Shown: piece by piece, positions 15,191-24,267 of the stretch | Layout: the number at the start of each line of letters is the position of its first letter | How positions within the stretch are numbered: the stretch's first letter is position 1 | Assembly (NCBI RefSeq): GCF_040813715.1 | Contig: NZ_JBFOCH010000021.1 | DNA length: 64,000 bases | Strand: one strand, 5' to 3' | Source of the DNA: Mesorhizobium_K marinum | GTDB taxonomy: Bacteria > Pseudomonadota > Alphaproteobacteria > Rhizobiales > Rhizobiaceae | Made by a program: the position numbers and the translations under genes | Notes under the pieces: generated by a model | Told to the model about the DNA's origin: nothing | Database searches by the model: none | What the model saw: only the letters and a program-made list of their open reading frames with translations

Positions 15191-18100
15191 TCAGTTGCCC
15201 TGCAGCATCCTCATGAAGCCGTCGATGGCGCCCGGCTGCAACTCTGGCGGCTGTCCCGTTGGACGGATAACATCGGTTCTTGGACGTGGAGGCGTATCAG
15301 CGTTGGCTTCCGGCGACGGCGCAATCTGCTGCTCGCGGGCGCGCGCCGCCTCATCGGCTTGCCGTTTCGCGCGCTCCTGCGCCTCCAGCCTGGCCCGGGC
15401 ATCGGCTTCCGCCTTCGCCGCTGCTTCAGCCTCGCGCTTCGCCACATCGGCCTCCGCCTGCGCGCGCTCCTGGGCCGCGCGGCTTTCAGCGGCCTCGGCT
15501 TCAAGCCGCGCCCTTTCCTCGGCCTCCGCCCTTGCGGCAGCCTCCGCTTCGAGGCGCGTCGCCTCCGCCGCCTGCCGTTCGGCTTCCTCGGCTGCGAGTC
15601 GGGCGCGTTCTTCCGCGGCTTTGCGCGCCTCTTCCTCCGCGGCAAGCCGCGCCCGATCGGCCTCTGCCTGGCGCGCGCGTTCTTCCGCTTCGGCCTTCAG
15701 CCGGGCTTCCTCCTCGGCCTTGCGCCGCGCCTCGGCTTCGGCCTCGGCGGCCTTGCGCGCTTCTTCCTGCTCCTTGCGCCACGCCTCCGTGGCCCGATCG
15801 TGATCGAGCTGCAGCGCGGCGTAGTAGCGAACCTCGCGCCGCAGCCGCTGCTTCTCGAGCAGCGCCGCCTGCATGCCCTCGACCCGCCGCTGCTCGGCCT
15901 CCAGCGCGCGCTGCGTGAGGAACTGGGCGAGCGGCTCGCTGTCCAGGCTGCGCGTGGCCTCGGCAAGCGGCCCTTGCAGCGAGAAGCGCAACGCCGGCTC
16001 CGACCCGACCAGCGCCTCCTGTCCAGGCTCGTAGGTGATCGTGCCGCTGACCGACACCTCGCCCCGGTTGAAGTCCGACTGCACGTTCGCCTCGATGTCG
16101 GCGGCGTGGTTCGTCAGCTTCAGCGGCGGCGCGCGCAGCACGCCGGCTGCAACCGTGAAGGCGGCTTCGCCAGGTTCAGCCGCGAAGCGGCCGGACGACA
16201 CGATGGCCGGCGCGAAGCCCGCCGTCCTTGCCGCATCGATGTCCCGGCCGTCGCGGTTCGCCCTGGCGATCAGTTCGGGCAGCGCCTCGGGGTTGACGCC
16301 GTCGACCACAAGCGAGCGGAATCCGGCGGTGCCCGAGCCCGACAGCGTGGCGACAAGGCCGCCGACCGACTTGCCGCTCGCCGACAGCGCGGTGGAGATG
16401 TCGCCGGTTCCCGCCAGCCCGGCATCGCCGAGCAGCGAACGGATGTCCGCGCCGGCGAGCCTCGTCTGGCTGGAGAAATACGCGGTCCCCCCGCTGTTCT
16501 TCAGCTCGAACAGCCCGGTGAGCTCGCCGCCGTGGAACCTGGCCGACAGGTCCGACAGCCGCAGGCCCTCCCCGTCGAGCTTGAGCGCGACGCTGGCGTC
16601 GTACGCGGTCACCGCCGGGCCGGCCGTCACGGTCGCCGCGGTGATGCCGAGTTCGGCGGTGAGCGGCGTCGAGACCGACGGGGCGAACGGCACCGAGGAC
16701 CACCCGCCCGTCCCGTTTTCGAGCGACGCTTCGCCGACCACCATCGCCGCCAGCGGTTCGAGGTTGAGTTCGTCCAGCGTCAGCTGCCCGGTCAGCTGCG
16801 GCCGGCCGTCCGCCAAGGTGGCGTTGACGTCGCCGGAGACCGCACCCTGGTTCAGCGTTCCGCTCAGCGCATCGAGGACCAAGAGTCCGTCAGCGTAGTC
16901 GGCATTGGCTTCGAGCTCCACCGGCAGGCCGGCGCCCATGGCCGGCAGCCTGACGCCGGCGGTCATCAGCCATGGCTCGATATCGGGCGCGTCGAGGCGC
17001 GCATGGCCCCGCACGGCGAGCCCGTCCCCCAGCTTGGCGACGCCGGCGAAGCCCGCCAAAAAATCCTCCGCGCGAAGGTCCAGCGACGTGGCGAGGTCGC
17101 CAGACAGCTTCCCTTTCAGCGAAAACTCGGTCTCGCCGCCGCCCGTCAGGCCAAGCGGCAGCACCGGAAGGCCGTAGAGCGCCAGGAGTTCGGTCGCGTC
17201 GTCGTTTCGCGCAGACAGCGCAACCGAAACGTCGGCGTCGTCGACCTGCCCGCTCCGGCTGCTGCCCGACAGCGTCGCCGAAAGGTCCGTGCCGCCGGCG
17301 CTGCCTTGCGCGCTGGCCGCGAAGCCGGTCGTTCCGTCGCCGTTGGCGGCGGCCGTCGCCACCACGTCGAGCCGCGCGTCGTCGAGAAGGCCGCGATAGG
17401 CCGCCGCGCGCGCGTCGAGCCCGTTGAGCAGCCTGCTCGCCGGATAGCGGTCGGCCAGCGCCGCGACCAGCGGCGCCAGGTCGACCGCCACGACGGACAC
17501 GTCCAGGTTGCCCGACGGGCTCGCCGGGAAGTCGCGGATCGTCCCCGTCGCGCTGACGGTCGCGCCCGCGATGTCGCCGATCGACAGGCGGTCGATTTCC
17601 AGGAGGCCGTCGCGCAGGCGCAGGGCCGCATCGACCGATTGCGCCGTCAGGCCGGACGCGCCGACCGGCCCGGCCCTGACGTCCAGGTCGAGGTCGCCTT
17701 CCGCGAAGCGGTTGACGCCGACGTCGCTGACGAACAGCGAGGCGAAGGCCGCAAGCCCGTCGAGGTCGAGCGCGCCGCCGTCCAGCTTGAGGACCGTCGC
17801 CGGCCGCGCGTCAGACGGCTGCAGCCGCTCGGCGCGGCCGCGGAACGTCGCGCCGCCAAGCCCGAGTTCCAGGTTGTCGAAGGCCTGGTGGTTGCGGGTC
17901 AGGTCGACATCGGCGCGAAATCCGGCAGCCGGCAGTCGCCGGATGGCGTCGTCAACGTCCTGCGCCACCCATGCCGCGAAACCCGACGGTTGCGCCACCG
18001 CGAGCAGGAGCGACCCCTTGAATCCAAGCTCGCCTTCGGTCCTGAGCGATCCCTTTGCCTCCAGTGTCGTGCGGCCGGGCAGCGTGGCGGCCAGCGACTT

Positions 18101-19255
18101 GACCGCCCAGCCGCCGTCTTGCGGCTCGGCCGACAGGCTGACTTCGCGGATGGTCGTGTCGCCGGCGACCACGGCCGGCAGGTTCACGTCCATCGTTCCC
18201 GGGATCGACGGCTTCGGCAGGTCGAGCAGGGCCTCCTGCAGGGCGGCGAACCGCTCGGCGATGGTCAGGCTGCCGGCGTCGCCCGCCCCGATCGCTTCGT
18301 CGAAGCGCACCTGCGCGCCGTCCACCGAAAGCGCGAACCGCGGCGCGGCGCCGAAGTCGATGAACCCGTTGCCGTCCGCCGCATAGGGATTGTCGAGCGG
18401 ACCCGTCTCGAAGCGGAACTCGTCGAGCGCCAGCCGCTGGTCGTCGAGTTCGAACTTGCCCTTGACGCGGAAGCCCGGTCCCTCGGCAGGCGCCGGCTCG
18501 GCTTCGGACGCCCGGTCGCGCCGCGCGGCGATCTTGAAGTCCCCGGCATAGGTCGCAGTCGCCCCGTCGTCGAACCGCAGGTCGCCGTCCGTCTCGATCG
18601 CGACCTTGCGTACCTCGGGCTCGGCCTGGATCCTCAGCCGGATGCCGTCGCCGGCGGCGCGGCCCGTGTTGACCGTCATGTCCGAACGCAGGCCGTCGAC
18701 CCGCATCGAGCCGACCATGCGCCAGGGCCCGGCCAGCGAGCGCGCGGAAACCTCGGTGTTGATCTCGGTCAGGCGGTGCGTACGTCCGCTGGAGGCGTGG
18801 TGGATCACCACCTGGCCTTCCGTGATGGTCAGCTTCTCGATCGAGATCTGGCTGGCGTCGATCGGCGTCGAGGGACGCACGGCCCAGTCGATCGCGCCGT
18901 CCGCCGCGACCTCGATGGTCGCCTTCGGCCGCACCAGCCGCATGTCGAAGATGCGGAACTCGCCGCTCAGCAGCGGCGCCAGCTCGGCGTCCATGGAGAA
19001 GGTCTCGGCGGTCATCGCCGGCTCGCCCTTCGCCCCGCCGCCGACCGCGACGTCGGAGAACGTCACCGACGGAAACGGCAGGATGGTCGCCGTCGCCTCG
19101 CCCTGCACGGTCACCTTGCGCCCGAGGATGGCGCTCGCCTCGCGCTCGAAGTCGGCGCGATAGCTCGACCAGTCGACGAAATACGGCCCCACCAGCGCCG
19201 CCGTCAGCGCCAGCACGATCAGCCCACCAAAGATCACGAACAGTCGTGCCAGCAT
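15191..19255 (-). CDS. Large AsmA-like envelope protein with C-terminal coiled coil
   Basis: A 1354-residue AsmA-family protein. One N-terminal membrane anchor (residues ~5-27) is followed by the AsmA opening VDWSSYRADFEREASAILGR and a long series of beta-rich repeats to about residue 1100. AsmA-like proteins act in the periplasm in phospholipid transport to, or assembly of, the outer membrane. Residues ~1110-1320 form an Ala/Glu/Arg-rich TolA-like coiled coil (repeats such as RKAEEEARLKAEAEERA). The protein then ends in a proline-containing tail. This helical extension is unusual beside E. coli AsmA (617 residues). It is monocistronic. Confidence 0.85.
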   Translation of the reverse strand: MLARLFVIFGGLIVLALTAALVGPYFVDWSSYRADFEREASAILGRKVTVQGEATATILPFPSVTFSDVAVGGGAKGEPAMTAETFSMDAELAPLLSGEFRIFDMRLVRPKATIEVAADGAIDWAVRPSTPIDASQISIEKLTITEGQVVIHHASSGRTHRLTEINTEVSARSLAGPWRMVGSMRVDGLRSDMTVNTGRAAGDGIRLRIQAEPEVRKVAIETDGDLRFDDGATATYAGDFKIAARRDRASEAEPAPAEGPGFRVKGKFELDDQRLALDEFRFETGPLDNPYAADGNGFIDFGAAPRFALSVDGAQVRFDEAIGAGDAGSLTIAERFAALQEALLDLPKPSIPGTMDVNLPAVVAGDTTIREVSLSAEPQDGGWAVKSLAATLPGRTTLEAKGSLRTEGELGFKGSLLLAVAQPSGFAAWVAQDVDDAIRRLPAAGFRADVDLTRNHQAFDNLELGLGGATFRGRAERLQPSDARPATVLKLDGGALDLDGLAAFASLFVSDVGVNRFAEGDLDLDVRAGPVGASGLTAQSVDAALRLRDGLLEIDRLSIGDIAGATVSATGTIRDFPASPSGNLDVSVVAVDLAPLVAALADRYPASRLLNGLDARAAAYRGLLDDARLDVVATAAANGDGTTGFAASAQGSAGGTDLSATLSGSSRSGQVDDADVSVALSARNDDATELLALYGLPVLPLGLTGGGETEFSLKGKLSGDLATSLDLRAEDFLAGFAGVAKLGDGLAVRGHARLDAPDIEPWLMTAGVRLPAMGAGLPVELEANADYADGLLVLDALSGTLNQGAVSGDVNATLADGRPQLTGQLTLDELNLEPLAAMVVGEASLENGTGGWSSVPFAPSVSTPLTAELGITAATVTAGPAVTAYDASVALKLDGEGLRLSDLSARFHGGELTGLFELKNSGGTAYFSSQTRLAGADIRSLLGDAGLAGTGDISTALSASGKSVGGLVATLSGSGTAGFRSLVVDGVNPEALPELIARANRDGRDIDAARTAGFAPAIVSSGRFAAEPGEAAFTVAAGVLRAPPLKLTNHAADIEANVQSDFNRGEVSVSGTITYEPGQEALVGSEPALRFSLQGPLAEATRSLDSEPLAQFLTQRALEAEQRRVEGMQAALLEKQRLRREVRYYAALQLDHDRATEAWRKEQEEARKAAEAEAEARRKAEEEARLKAEAEERARQAEADRARLAAEEEARKAAEERARLAAEEAERQAAEATRLEAEAAARAEAEERARLEAEAAESRAAQERAQAEADVAKREAEAAAKAEADARARLEAQERAKRQADEAARAREQQIAPSPEANADTPPRPRTDVIRPTGQPPELQPGAIDGFMRMLQGN

Positions 19256-19340
19256 CGGTCCCGCGGTATGCCTAGGGCAAAACGCTAGTCTATCAGCATC
19301 GGCATGTCGATAAAGTGGCGGTTTTCAACGCACTTTTGCC

Positions 19341-20762
19341 CTAGCCGCCACGCGCCGGCCAGATCTTCCCGGGATTGAGGATGTTGTCGGGATCGAGCGC
19401 CGCCTTGATCGAGCGCATGACGTCGACGCCGTTCGTGCCGATCTCTTCCTCGATGAAGCCGATCTTGCCCTGCCCGATGCCGTGCTCGCCGGTGCATGTG
19501 CCGTCCATGCGCAGCGCCCGCGCATTCAGCCTGGCGACGAATTCCTCGGCCAGTTCGATGTCCCTGGGGTCGGCGGGATCCATCAGCACCAAAGTGTGGA
19601 AGTTGCCGTCGCCGACATGGCCGACGATCGGCGCGATGAGGCCGAGTTCGGCGATGTCGGCCTCGGTCTCGACGATGCATTCGGCCAGCCGCGAGATCGG
19701 CACGCAGACGTCGGTGGAAAGGCCGCGCGAGCCGGGCCGCAGTCCGAGCGACGCCCAGTAGGCGTCGTGCCTCGCCTTCCACAGCTTGTTGCGTTCCTCG
19801 GCGACGCTCGTCCAGATGAAGGGCCCGCCGCCGAACTCGGCTGCGATCTCGCCGAAGGATTCGGCCTGCTCGGCAACGCCCGCGTCGCTGCCGTGGAACT
19901 CCAGGAACAGGCACGGGCTCTCCGGATAGTCGAGCTTGGAATAGGCGATCATCGCGCGCATCTGCAGCGCGTTGACCAGTTCGATGCGGGCGACCGGAAT
20001 GCCCATCTGGATGGTCGCGATGACCGCCTCGCAGGCCTGGTCGACGGTCGGGAACGGGCAGACCCCGCCCGAAATCGCCTGCGGAATGCCGGCGAGCTTG
20101 AGCGTCAGCGAGGTGATGACGCCGAGCGTGCCTTCCGAGCCGACCATCAGCCGCGTCAGGTCGTAGCCGGCCGAGCTCTTCTTGGCCCGTTTTCCCGTCG
20201 TGATCGTGCGGCCGTCGGCGAGAACCGCCGTCAGCGACAGCACATTGTCGCGCATCGTGCCGTAGCGCACCGCATTGGTGCCCGACGCCCGCGTCGCCGC
20301 CATGCCGCCGAGGCTGGCGTTCGCGCCCGGATCGATCGGGAAGAACAGGCCGGTGTCGCGCAGATAGTCGTTGAGTTCGTGCCGCGTGATGCCGGGCTCC
20401 ACGGTGCAGTCCAGGTCCTGCGGGTTGACCGCGATGACGCGGTTCATGCGCGACATGTCGATGGAGATGCCGCCGCCCGGCGCGTTGACCGCGCCTTCCA
20501 GCGAGGTGCCGGCGCCGAAGGCGATGACCGGGACCCGATGCTCGGCGCAGGCCCGAACGATCTCCTGCACCTCCTCCGCCGTCTCGGCAAAGGCCACGCC
20601 GTCCGGCGCCTGGACCGGAATGTAGGTGGTCGTGTGCGCGTGCTGCTCGCGGATCGCCCGCCCGGTCTGGAAGCGCTCGCCGAAACGCTGCTTGAGGATG
20701 CCGAGCACGGTGGCGATGCCCGCTTCGTTGCGTTCGACTGCGTTCAGGTCTTTCAGTGCCAT
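19341..20762 (-). CDS. FAD-binding D-lactate dehydrogenase (cytochrome)-type oxidoreductase
   Basis: A 473-residue flavoprotein of the FAD-linked oxidase C / GlcD-DLD family. The PCMH FAD domain contains VPVIAFGAGTSLEGAV and GANASLGGMAATRASGTNAV. The C-terminal domain has GHVGDGNFHTLV and CTGEHGIGQGK, which carry the metal/substrate histidines. Family members oxidise D-lactate, glycolate or D-2-hydroxyglutarate and pass electrons to cytochrome c or quinone. The closest fit is D-lactate dehydrogenase (cytochrome), but substrate is inferred. It is divergent from the thioesterase gene with a 109-base gap. Confidence 0.87.
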   Translation of the reverse strand: MALKDLNAVERNEAGIATVLGILKQRFGERFQTGRAIREQHAHTTTYIPVQAPDGVAFAETAEEVQEIVRACAEHRVPVIAFGAGTSLEGAVNAPGGGISIDMSRMNRVIAVNPQDLDCTVEPGITRHELNDYLRDTGLFFPIDPGANASLGGMAATRASGTNAVRYGTMRDNVLSLTAVLADGRTITTGKRAKKSSAGYDLTRLMVGSEGTLGVITSLTLKLAGIPQAISGGVCPFPTVDQACEAVIATIQMGIPVARIELVNALQMRAMIAYSKLDYPESPCLFLEFHGSDAGVAEQAESFGEIAAEFGGGPFIWTSVAEERNKLWKARHDAYWASLGLRPGSRGLSTDVCVPISRLAECIVETEADIAELGLIAPIVGHVGDGNFHTLVLMDPADPRDIELAEEFVARLNARALRMDGTCTGEHGIGQGKIGFIEEEIGTNGVDVMRSIKAALDPDNILNPGKIWPARGG

Positions 20763-20871
20763 GGTTTACCGCGCTGCTCGGCGCTTCGCCGACCTTGTTA
20801 TGAATTCTGGGACGGGTAGTGTCACCTGCCGGCGCGACTTGTACAGCGCCGCAGGAAACAGGTCGAGGTCC

Positions 20872-21354
20872 ATGACAGCAGCAAGTGCGCCATTCGTCTC
20901 CAGCGCGATCGAGGTCGAGAAGGGCTGGATAGACTACAACGGCCATCTGAACATGGCCTACTACAACGTGATCTTCGACCGCGGCGGCGACGAGGCGGCG
21001 GAGGAACTCGGCCTCGGCCCCACCTATGCGCGCGAGCGCCGCTTCACCACCTACACCGCCGAAGTCCACGTCTGCTACGTGCGCGAACTGCACCTCGGCG
21101 ACAAGGTCACCGTCAGCTTCCAGCTTCTCGACCACGACGAGAAGCGGCTGCACGCCTACCAGGAGATGCGCCACGCGGACGGATGGCTGGCCGCGACGTC
21201 TGAAACGCTCGCGCTCCACGTCGACATGGCCGGGCCGAAGGTGGCCCCGTTCCCGCCGGACGTGGTGGCGAAGATCGAGGCGATGCGCGCCGCGCAAGCC
21301 GCGCTGCCGCGCCCCGAGCGCGCGGGACGCGCCATCGGCATCAGGCGCAGGTGA
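20872..21354 (+). CDS. Hotdog-fold acyl-CoA thioesterase
   Basis: A 160-residue 4HBT-type thioesterase. The catalytic motif WIDYNGHLNMAYYN (DxxGHxxN pattern, Asp near residue 22) starts the fold, followed by beta strands YTAEVHVCYVREL and DKVTVSFQLLDHDEKRLHAYQEM. Hydrolysis of an acyl-CoA is expected; similar proteins accompany carnitine/betaine metabolism, but no such genes are adjacent. The ATG at 20872 is chosen because upstream in-frame sequence overlaps the divergent flavoprotein gene. Confidence 0.85.
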   Translation: MTAASAPFVSSAIEVEKGWIDYNGHLNMAYYNVIFDRGGDEAAEELGLGPTYARERRFTTYTAEVHVCYVRELHLGDKVTVSFQLLDHDEKRLHAYQEMRHADGWLAATSETLALHVDMAGPKVAPFPPDVVAKIEAMRAAQAALPRPERAGRAIGIRRR

Positions 21355-21436
21355 CAGTCCTGCCCGCTGGACTTCCGCTCCGGGCCGCGTCTAACCTTGC
21401 CGGCGAGCCGTCGGGAATGAAAGTCCGTCACCGGGG

Positions 21437-22810
21437 ATGCGGATGGGGGTCTACCACGTCGATGCATGGCGCACGCTGCCGCTCCTGGCGCGCATCGCCC
21501 GCGACCCGATCTCCGCGACCCGCGCGCTGCACGCGGCGCACGGCCCCTTCGTACGGATCAGGGTGCCGTTTCCGACCAAGAGCGGCTCGCGGCAGGTCAG
21601 CCTGATCGCCGACTCGGATCTCTACCGGGCCGTGATGTCGGACGGCAACCTGTGGGTCAACGTGCAGATCACCTGGGGCGGCATCCCCAACCATGCGTCG
21701 AACCGCCTGTCGCTCGGCATGACCAGGCTGAGGGGCGAACGGCACGAACACTACCGCAAGATGTTCGTCGCACCGCTGAAGCGCCCGGTGGTCGCCGCCA
21801 TGAGCCCCGAAATGGCGCGGGTCGCGGCCGCCGAAATGGCGAAATGGCCGCGCGGCGTGCCGGTCGACCTGCAGCATGCGATCACGGTCATGACCACCAA
21901 GCTCGCGGTGGCGCTGCTGTTCGGCAGCGATTTCGAGCGCGCCCTGCCGATCACCGACCTCATCACCCGCCAGTTCAAGGCATTCCGGATCCTGCCGGGG
22001 CGGCACTACCTGCGCTGGGTGTGGAACGCGCCGAGGCAGGAACGCGCGATCATGGAATGGGCGGCGGAAAAGCGCGGCAACCGCGATGCGCACGACCTGC
22101 TTTCGGTGCTCGTCAACAATCCCGACCTCGACGGCCTGCCGCCGTCGACGGAGATCATCTGCGGCATCATCTGCTTTCTCTATGCGGCCGCGTACGACAC
22201 CTGCCTGAACGGCATCACATGGACGCTGCTGCTGCTGACGCAGCATCCCGAGATCATGCGGGCGCTGACGGCGGAGATCGAGGGGGCGCTAGACGGCGAA
22301 CTGCCGACCATGGACCGGGTCGGCCAGTTGCTGCTGCTTGATCGCGTCATTCGCGAGGGCATGCGCCTGATGCCGCCAGTGCCCCTGCAGATGCGCCGGG
22401 CCGGCTGGACGACGACGCTGGGCGGCGAGGCCGTCGAGCATGGCGAGCGGACGCTGATCAGCAGTCACCTGATCTGCCGCGATCCCGGCGTCTACGACGA
22501 ACCGGACAGCTTCAAGCCCGACCGCTGGCGCGCCGTCAGGCCGTCCCCCTTCCAGTATCCGGTGTTCGGGGCCGGCGGCCACATGTGCCCGGGCGTCACG
22601 TTCGGTCTTCAGATGGTCAAGATCGCGCTCTCGACCATCCTGTCGTCCGGCCGCATCGAACTCGCCAGGGCCATGCCGGTCGACTATCGCACGGCCGTGA
22701 CCATGCAGCCGGTGGGCAAGGTCGACGTGGTCCTGCGCGACCGCACGGCGAAGCTGACCTACCCCCGCGCCTCGGGCGGTCTGGCCCGGCTCGTCGCCCT
22801 GCCCGGCTGA
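21437..22810 (+). CDS. Cytochrome P450
   Basis: A 457-residue soluble P450 monooxygenase. The heme-binding loop FGAGGHMCPG gives the axial ligand C384. The K-helix ExxR is E307-R310 in REGMRLMPP. The PxRW meander motif is PDRW at 361-364. The I-helix has AAYDT at 251-255, keeping an acid-alcohol pair (D254, T255) but lacking the common glycine before it. No ferredoxin or reductase gene is adjacent, so electrons must come from partners elsewhere. The substrate is not predictable. It follows the thioesterase by about 80 bases on the same strand. Confidence 0.93.
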   Translation: MRMGVYHVDAWRTLPLLARIARDPISATRALHAAHGPFVRIRVPFPTKSGSRQVSLIADSDLYRAVMSDGNLWVNVQITWGGIPNHASNRLSLGMTRLRGERHEHYRKMFVAPLKRPVVAAMSPEMARVAAAEMAKWPRGVPVDLQHAITVMTTKLAVALLFGSDFERALPITDLITRQFKAFRILPGRHYLRWVWNAPRQERAIMEWAAEKRGNRDAHDLLSVLVNNPDLDGLPPSTEIICGIICFLYAAAYDTCLNGITWTLLLLTQHPEIMRALTAEIEGALDGELPTMDRVGQLLLLDRVIREGMRLMPPVPLQMRRAGWTTTLGGEAVEHGERTLISSHLICRDPGVYDEPDSFKPDRWRAVRPSPFQYPVFGAGGHMCPGVTFGLQMVKIALSTILSSGRIELARAMPVDYRTAVTMQPVGKVDVVLRDRTAKLTYPRASGGLARLVALPG

Positions 22811-22863
22811 CGGGCTCCGATCCGACTATTGCGCCGATGCAACATGCCTGGCCGAAATCGGGG

Positions 22864-22879
22864 TTAACGACCGGTAAAC
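22864..22879 (+). promoter_or_regulatory. CtrA-like box (imperfect)
   Basis: TTAA, seven bases, TAAA: seven of eight matches to the CtrA consensus TTAA-N7-TTAA. It is in the 153-base gap after the P450 gene, about 85 bases before the small orphan gene. One mismatch and no visible promoter keep the confidence low. Confidence 0.25.
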
Positions 22880-22963
22880 GGTGAAAAGCCTCGGCAGCGC
22901 CATTGATCCCCGCCGACGACTCGGCGGAACCTCCCGCCCGGAATCCTTCCCTCATCGATACGG

Positions 22964-23182
22964 GTGGTCTCGGCGTTGGAACACACGAAGCAGGACATCG
23001 GAACGGTGGCGCACCGTCTGGCGGAGGACTACCGCCTGACCGACTACGATTTCTGGCGCGCCCTCAAGAACCTCGACAACGAGATCTACCGGATCTCCGA
23101 CGACCGCCAGCCGATCCCGCTCGAGATGATCCGCTGGCGCGCCATCATCAAGCAGGCGCGCCACCGGCGCGGCCGCGGCTGA
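22964..23182 (+). CDS. Small hypothetical protein (72 aa)
   Basis: A 72-residue basic, helical protein that I do not recognise. The central part, LTDYDFWRALKNLDNEIYRISD, looks like real, well-packed amphipathic helix. The C-terminus is Arg-rich (ARHRRGRG). The start is either the GTG at 22964 or a TTG at 22976; neither has a strong ribosome site. Typical high-G+C codon use supports coding. It is convergent with the hydrolase gene that ends 27 bases downstream. Confidence 0.5.
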   Translation: MVSALEHTKQDIGTVAHRLAEDYRLTDYDFWRALKNLDNEIYRISDDRQPIPLEMIRWRAIIKQARHRRGRG

Positions 23183-23209
23183 CGCCGGCCCCCCGATCCG
23201 CGCGGCGCC

Positions 23210-24082
23210 TCAGCCGAGCTTCTCCCTGAAGAAGGCGATCGTCCGCCCCCAGGCAAGGTCGGCCGCCGCCTTGTCGTAGCGCGCGGCCGACGTGTCGTTG
23301 TTGAAGGCGTGCTGGACGCCGTCGTAGACGTAGATCGTGAAATCCTTGCCGGCCGCCTCCAGCGCCGCCTTGTAGGCGTCGATGCCGGCATTGATGCGCT
23401 CGTCCTGTCCGGCATAGTGCAGCAGCAGCGCGGCCTTGATCCGCGGCGCCGAGGCGGCGTCCGCCTGGCGGCCGTAATAGGCGACGCCGGCCCCAAGGTC
23501 GGGCGACGCCACCGCAAGGTTGTTCACCGCGCCGCCGCCCCAGCAGAAGCCGACCGCGCCGACCTTGCCGCTGCTCAGGTCGTGCGCCTTCAGGAATTCC
23601 ACGGTCGCGACGCCGTTGGCCACGGTCTGCGCGGCGTCGAGCTGGCCGATCATCTCGCGCGCCTTGTCCTCGTCGGACGGCGTGCCGCCGAGCGGCGACA
23701 GAAAGTCGGGCGCCAGCGCCAAAAATCCTTCCAGCGCAACGCGCCGCGCCACGTCGCGGATATGCGCGTTGAGGCCGCGGTTCTCATGGATGACGATGAC
23801 GGCCGGCAGCTTGCCGGTCTGCCCGGCGGGGCGCACCAGGTAGCCAGTCATGTCGCCGGCCGAGCCCGGCCATGTGATGTCCTCGCCGATCAGCCTTGCG
23901 TCGTCGGCCGCCACGATCTCGGCAGCCGCGGGATTGGCCGCAAGCAGCGGCGCGATCGCCGCCGCCGCCGCGCCCGAGCCGGCCAGCCTGGTCAGCTTTT
24001 CCATGAAGCCGCGGCGGTCGAGCGTCAGGTGCGTGTACTCGTCGTAGGCGTCGATCATCGCCTGCGTGATGGTCGGTTTCAT
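23210..24082 (-). CDS. Tat-exported dienelactone hydrolase family protein
   Basis: A 290-residue alpha/beta hydrolase of the dienelactone hydrolase family. The catalytic cysteine lies in GFCWGG, with an Asp in AGQDERINAG and His in YDGVQHAFNND completing a Cys-Asp-His triad. The N-terminal part carries DRRGFMEKL followed by an Ala-rich hydrophobic stretch ending ANPAAAE, a twin-arginine signal placed after ~20 leading residues. The ATG at 24082 has GAGGAGA six bases upstream. The natural substrate is unknown; these enzymes open lactones or hydrolyse esters. Confidence 0.88.
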   Translation of the reverse strand: MKPTITQAMIDAYDEYTHLTLDRRGFMEKLTRLAGSGAAAAAIAPLLAANPAAAEIVAADDARLIGEDITWPGSAGDMTGYLVRPAGQTGKLPAVIVIHENRGLNAHIRDVARRVALEGFLALAPDFLSPLGGTPSDEDKAREMIGQLDAAQTVANGVATVEFLKAHDLSSGKVGAVGFCWGGGAVNNLAVASPDLGAGVAYYGRQADAASAPRIKAALLLHYAGQDERINAGIDAYKAALEAAGKDFTIYVYDGVQHAFNNDTSAARYDKAAADLAWGRTIAFFREKLG

Positions 24083-24190
24083 GCCGATCTCCTCAAAATG
24101 CGATCCGCACACCAGATCAGCAGCCGCCCGAGGTCCAATCACAGATGGGTGAGGTCGCGGCGCCCGAACCTGCATCGGTCCACCGGTAAG

Positions 24191-24219
24191 TTGCCGGAAA
24201 TGTATCGTTATTGTATGCT
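24191..24219 (+). promoter_or_regulatory. Candidate sigma-70-type promoter for the L,D-transpeptidase gene
   Basis: TTGCCG (24191-24196), a 17-base spacer and TATGCT (24214-24219), 49 bases before the start codon, in the 185-base gap between divergent genes. Four of six bases match at each box. Confidence 0.4.
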
Positions 24220-24267
24220 GCGGTCACAACAACTGGCCGCTGACAGGCCATGCCGTGGAGGGGTACC

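Noticed and set aside
15359..19288. A 1309-codon open frame on the plus strand opposite the AsmA-like gene
   Set aside because: It is antisense to a gene with clear domain structure. Its translation is Arg/Gly/Ala/His-rich without any family motif, as high-G+C antisense frames usually are.
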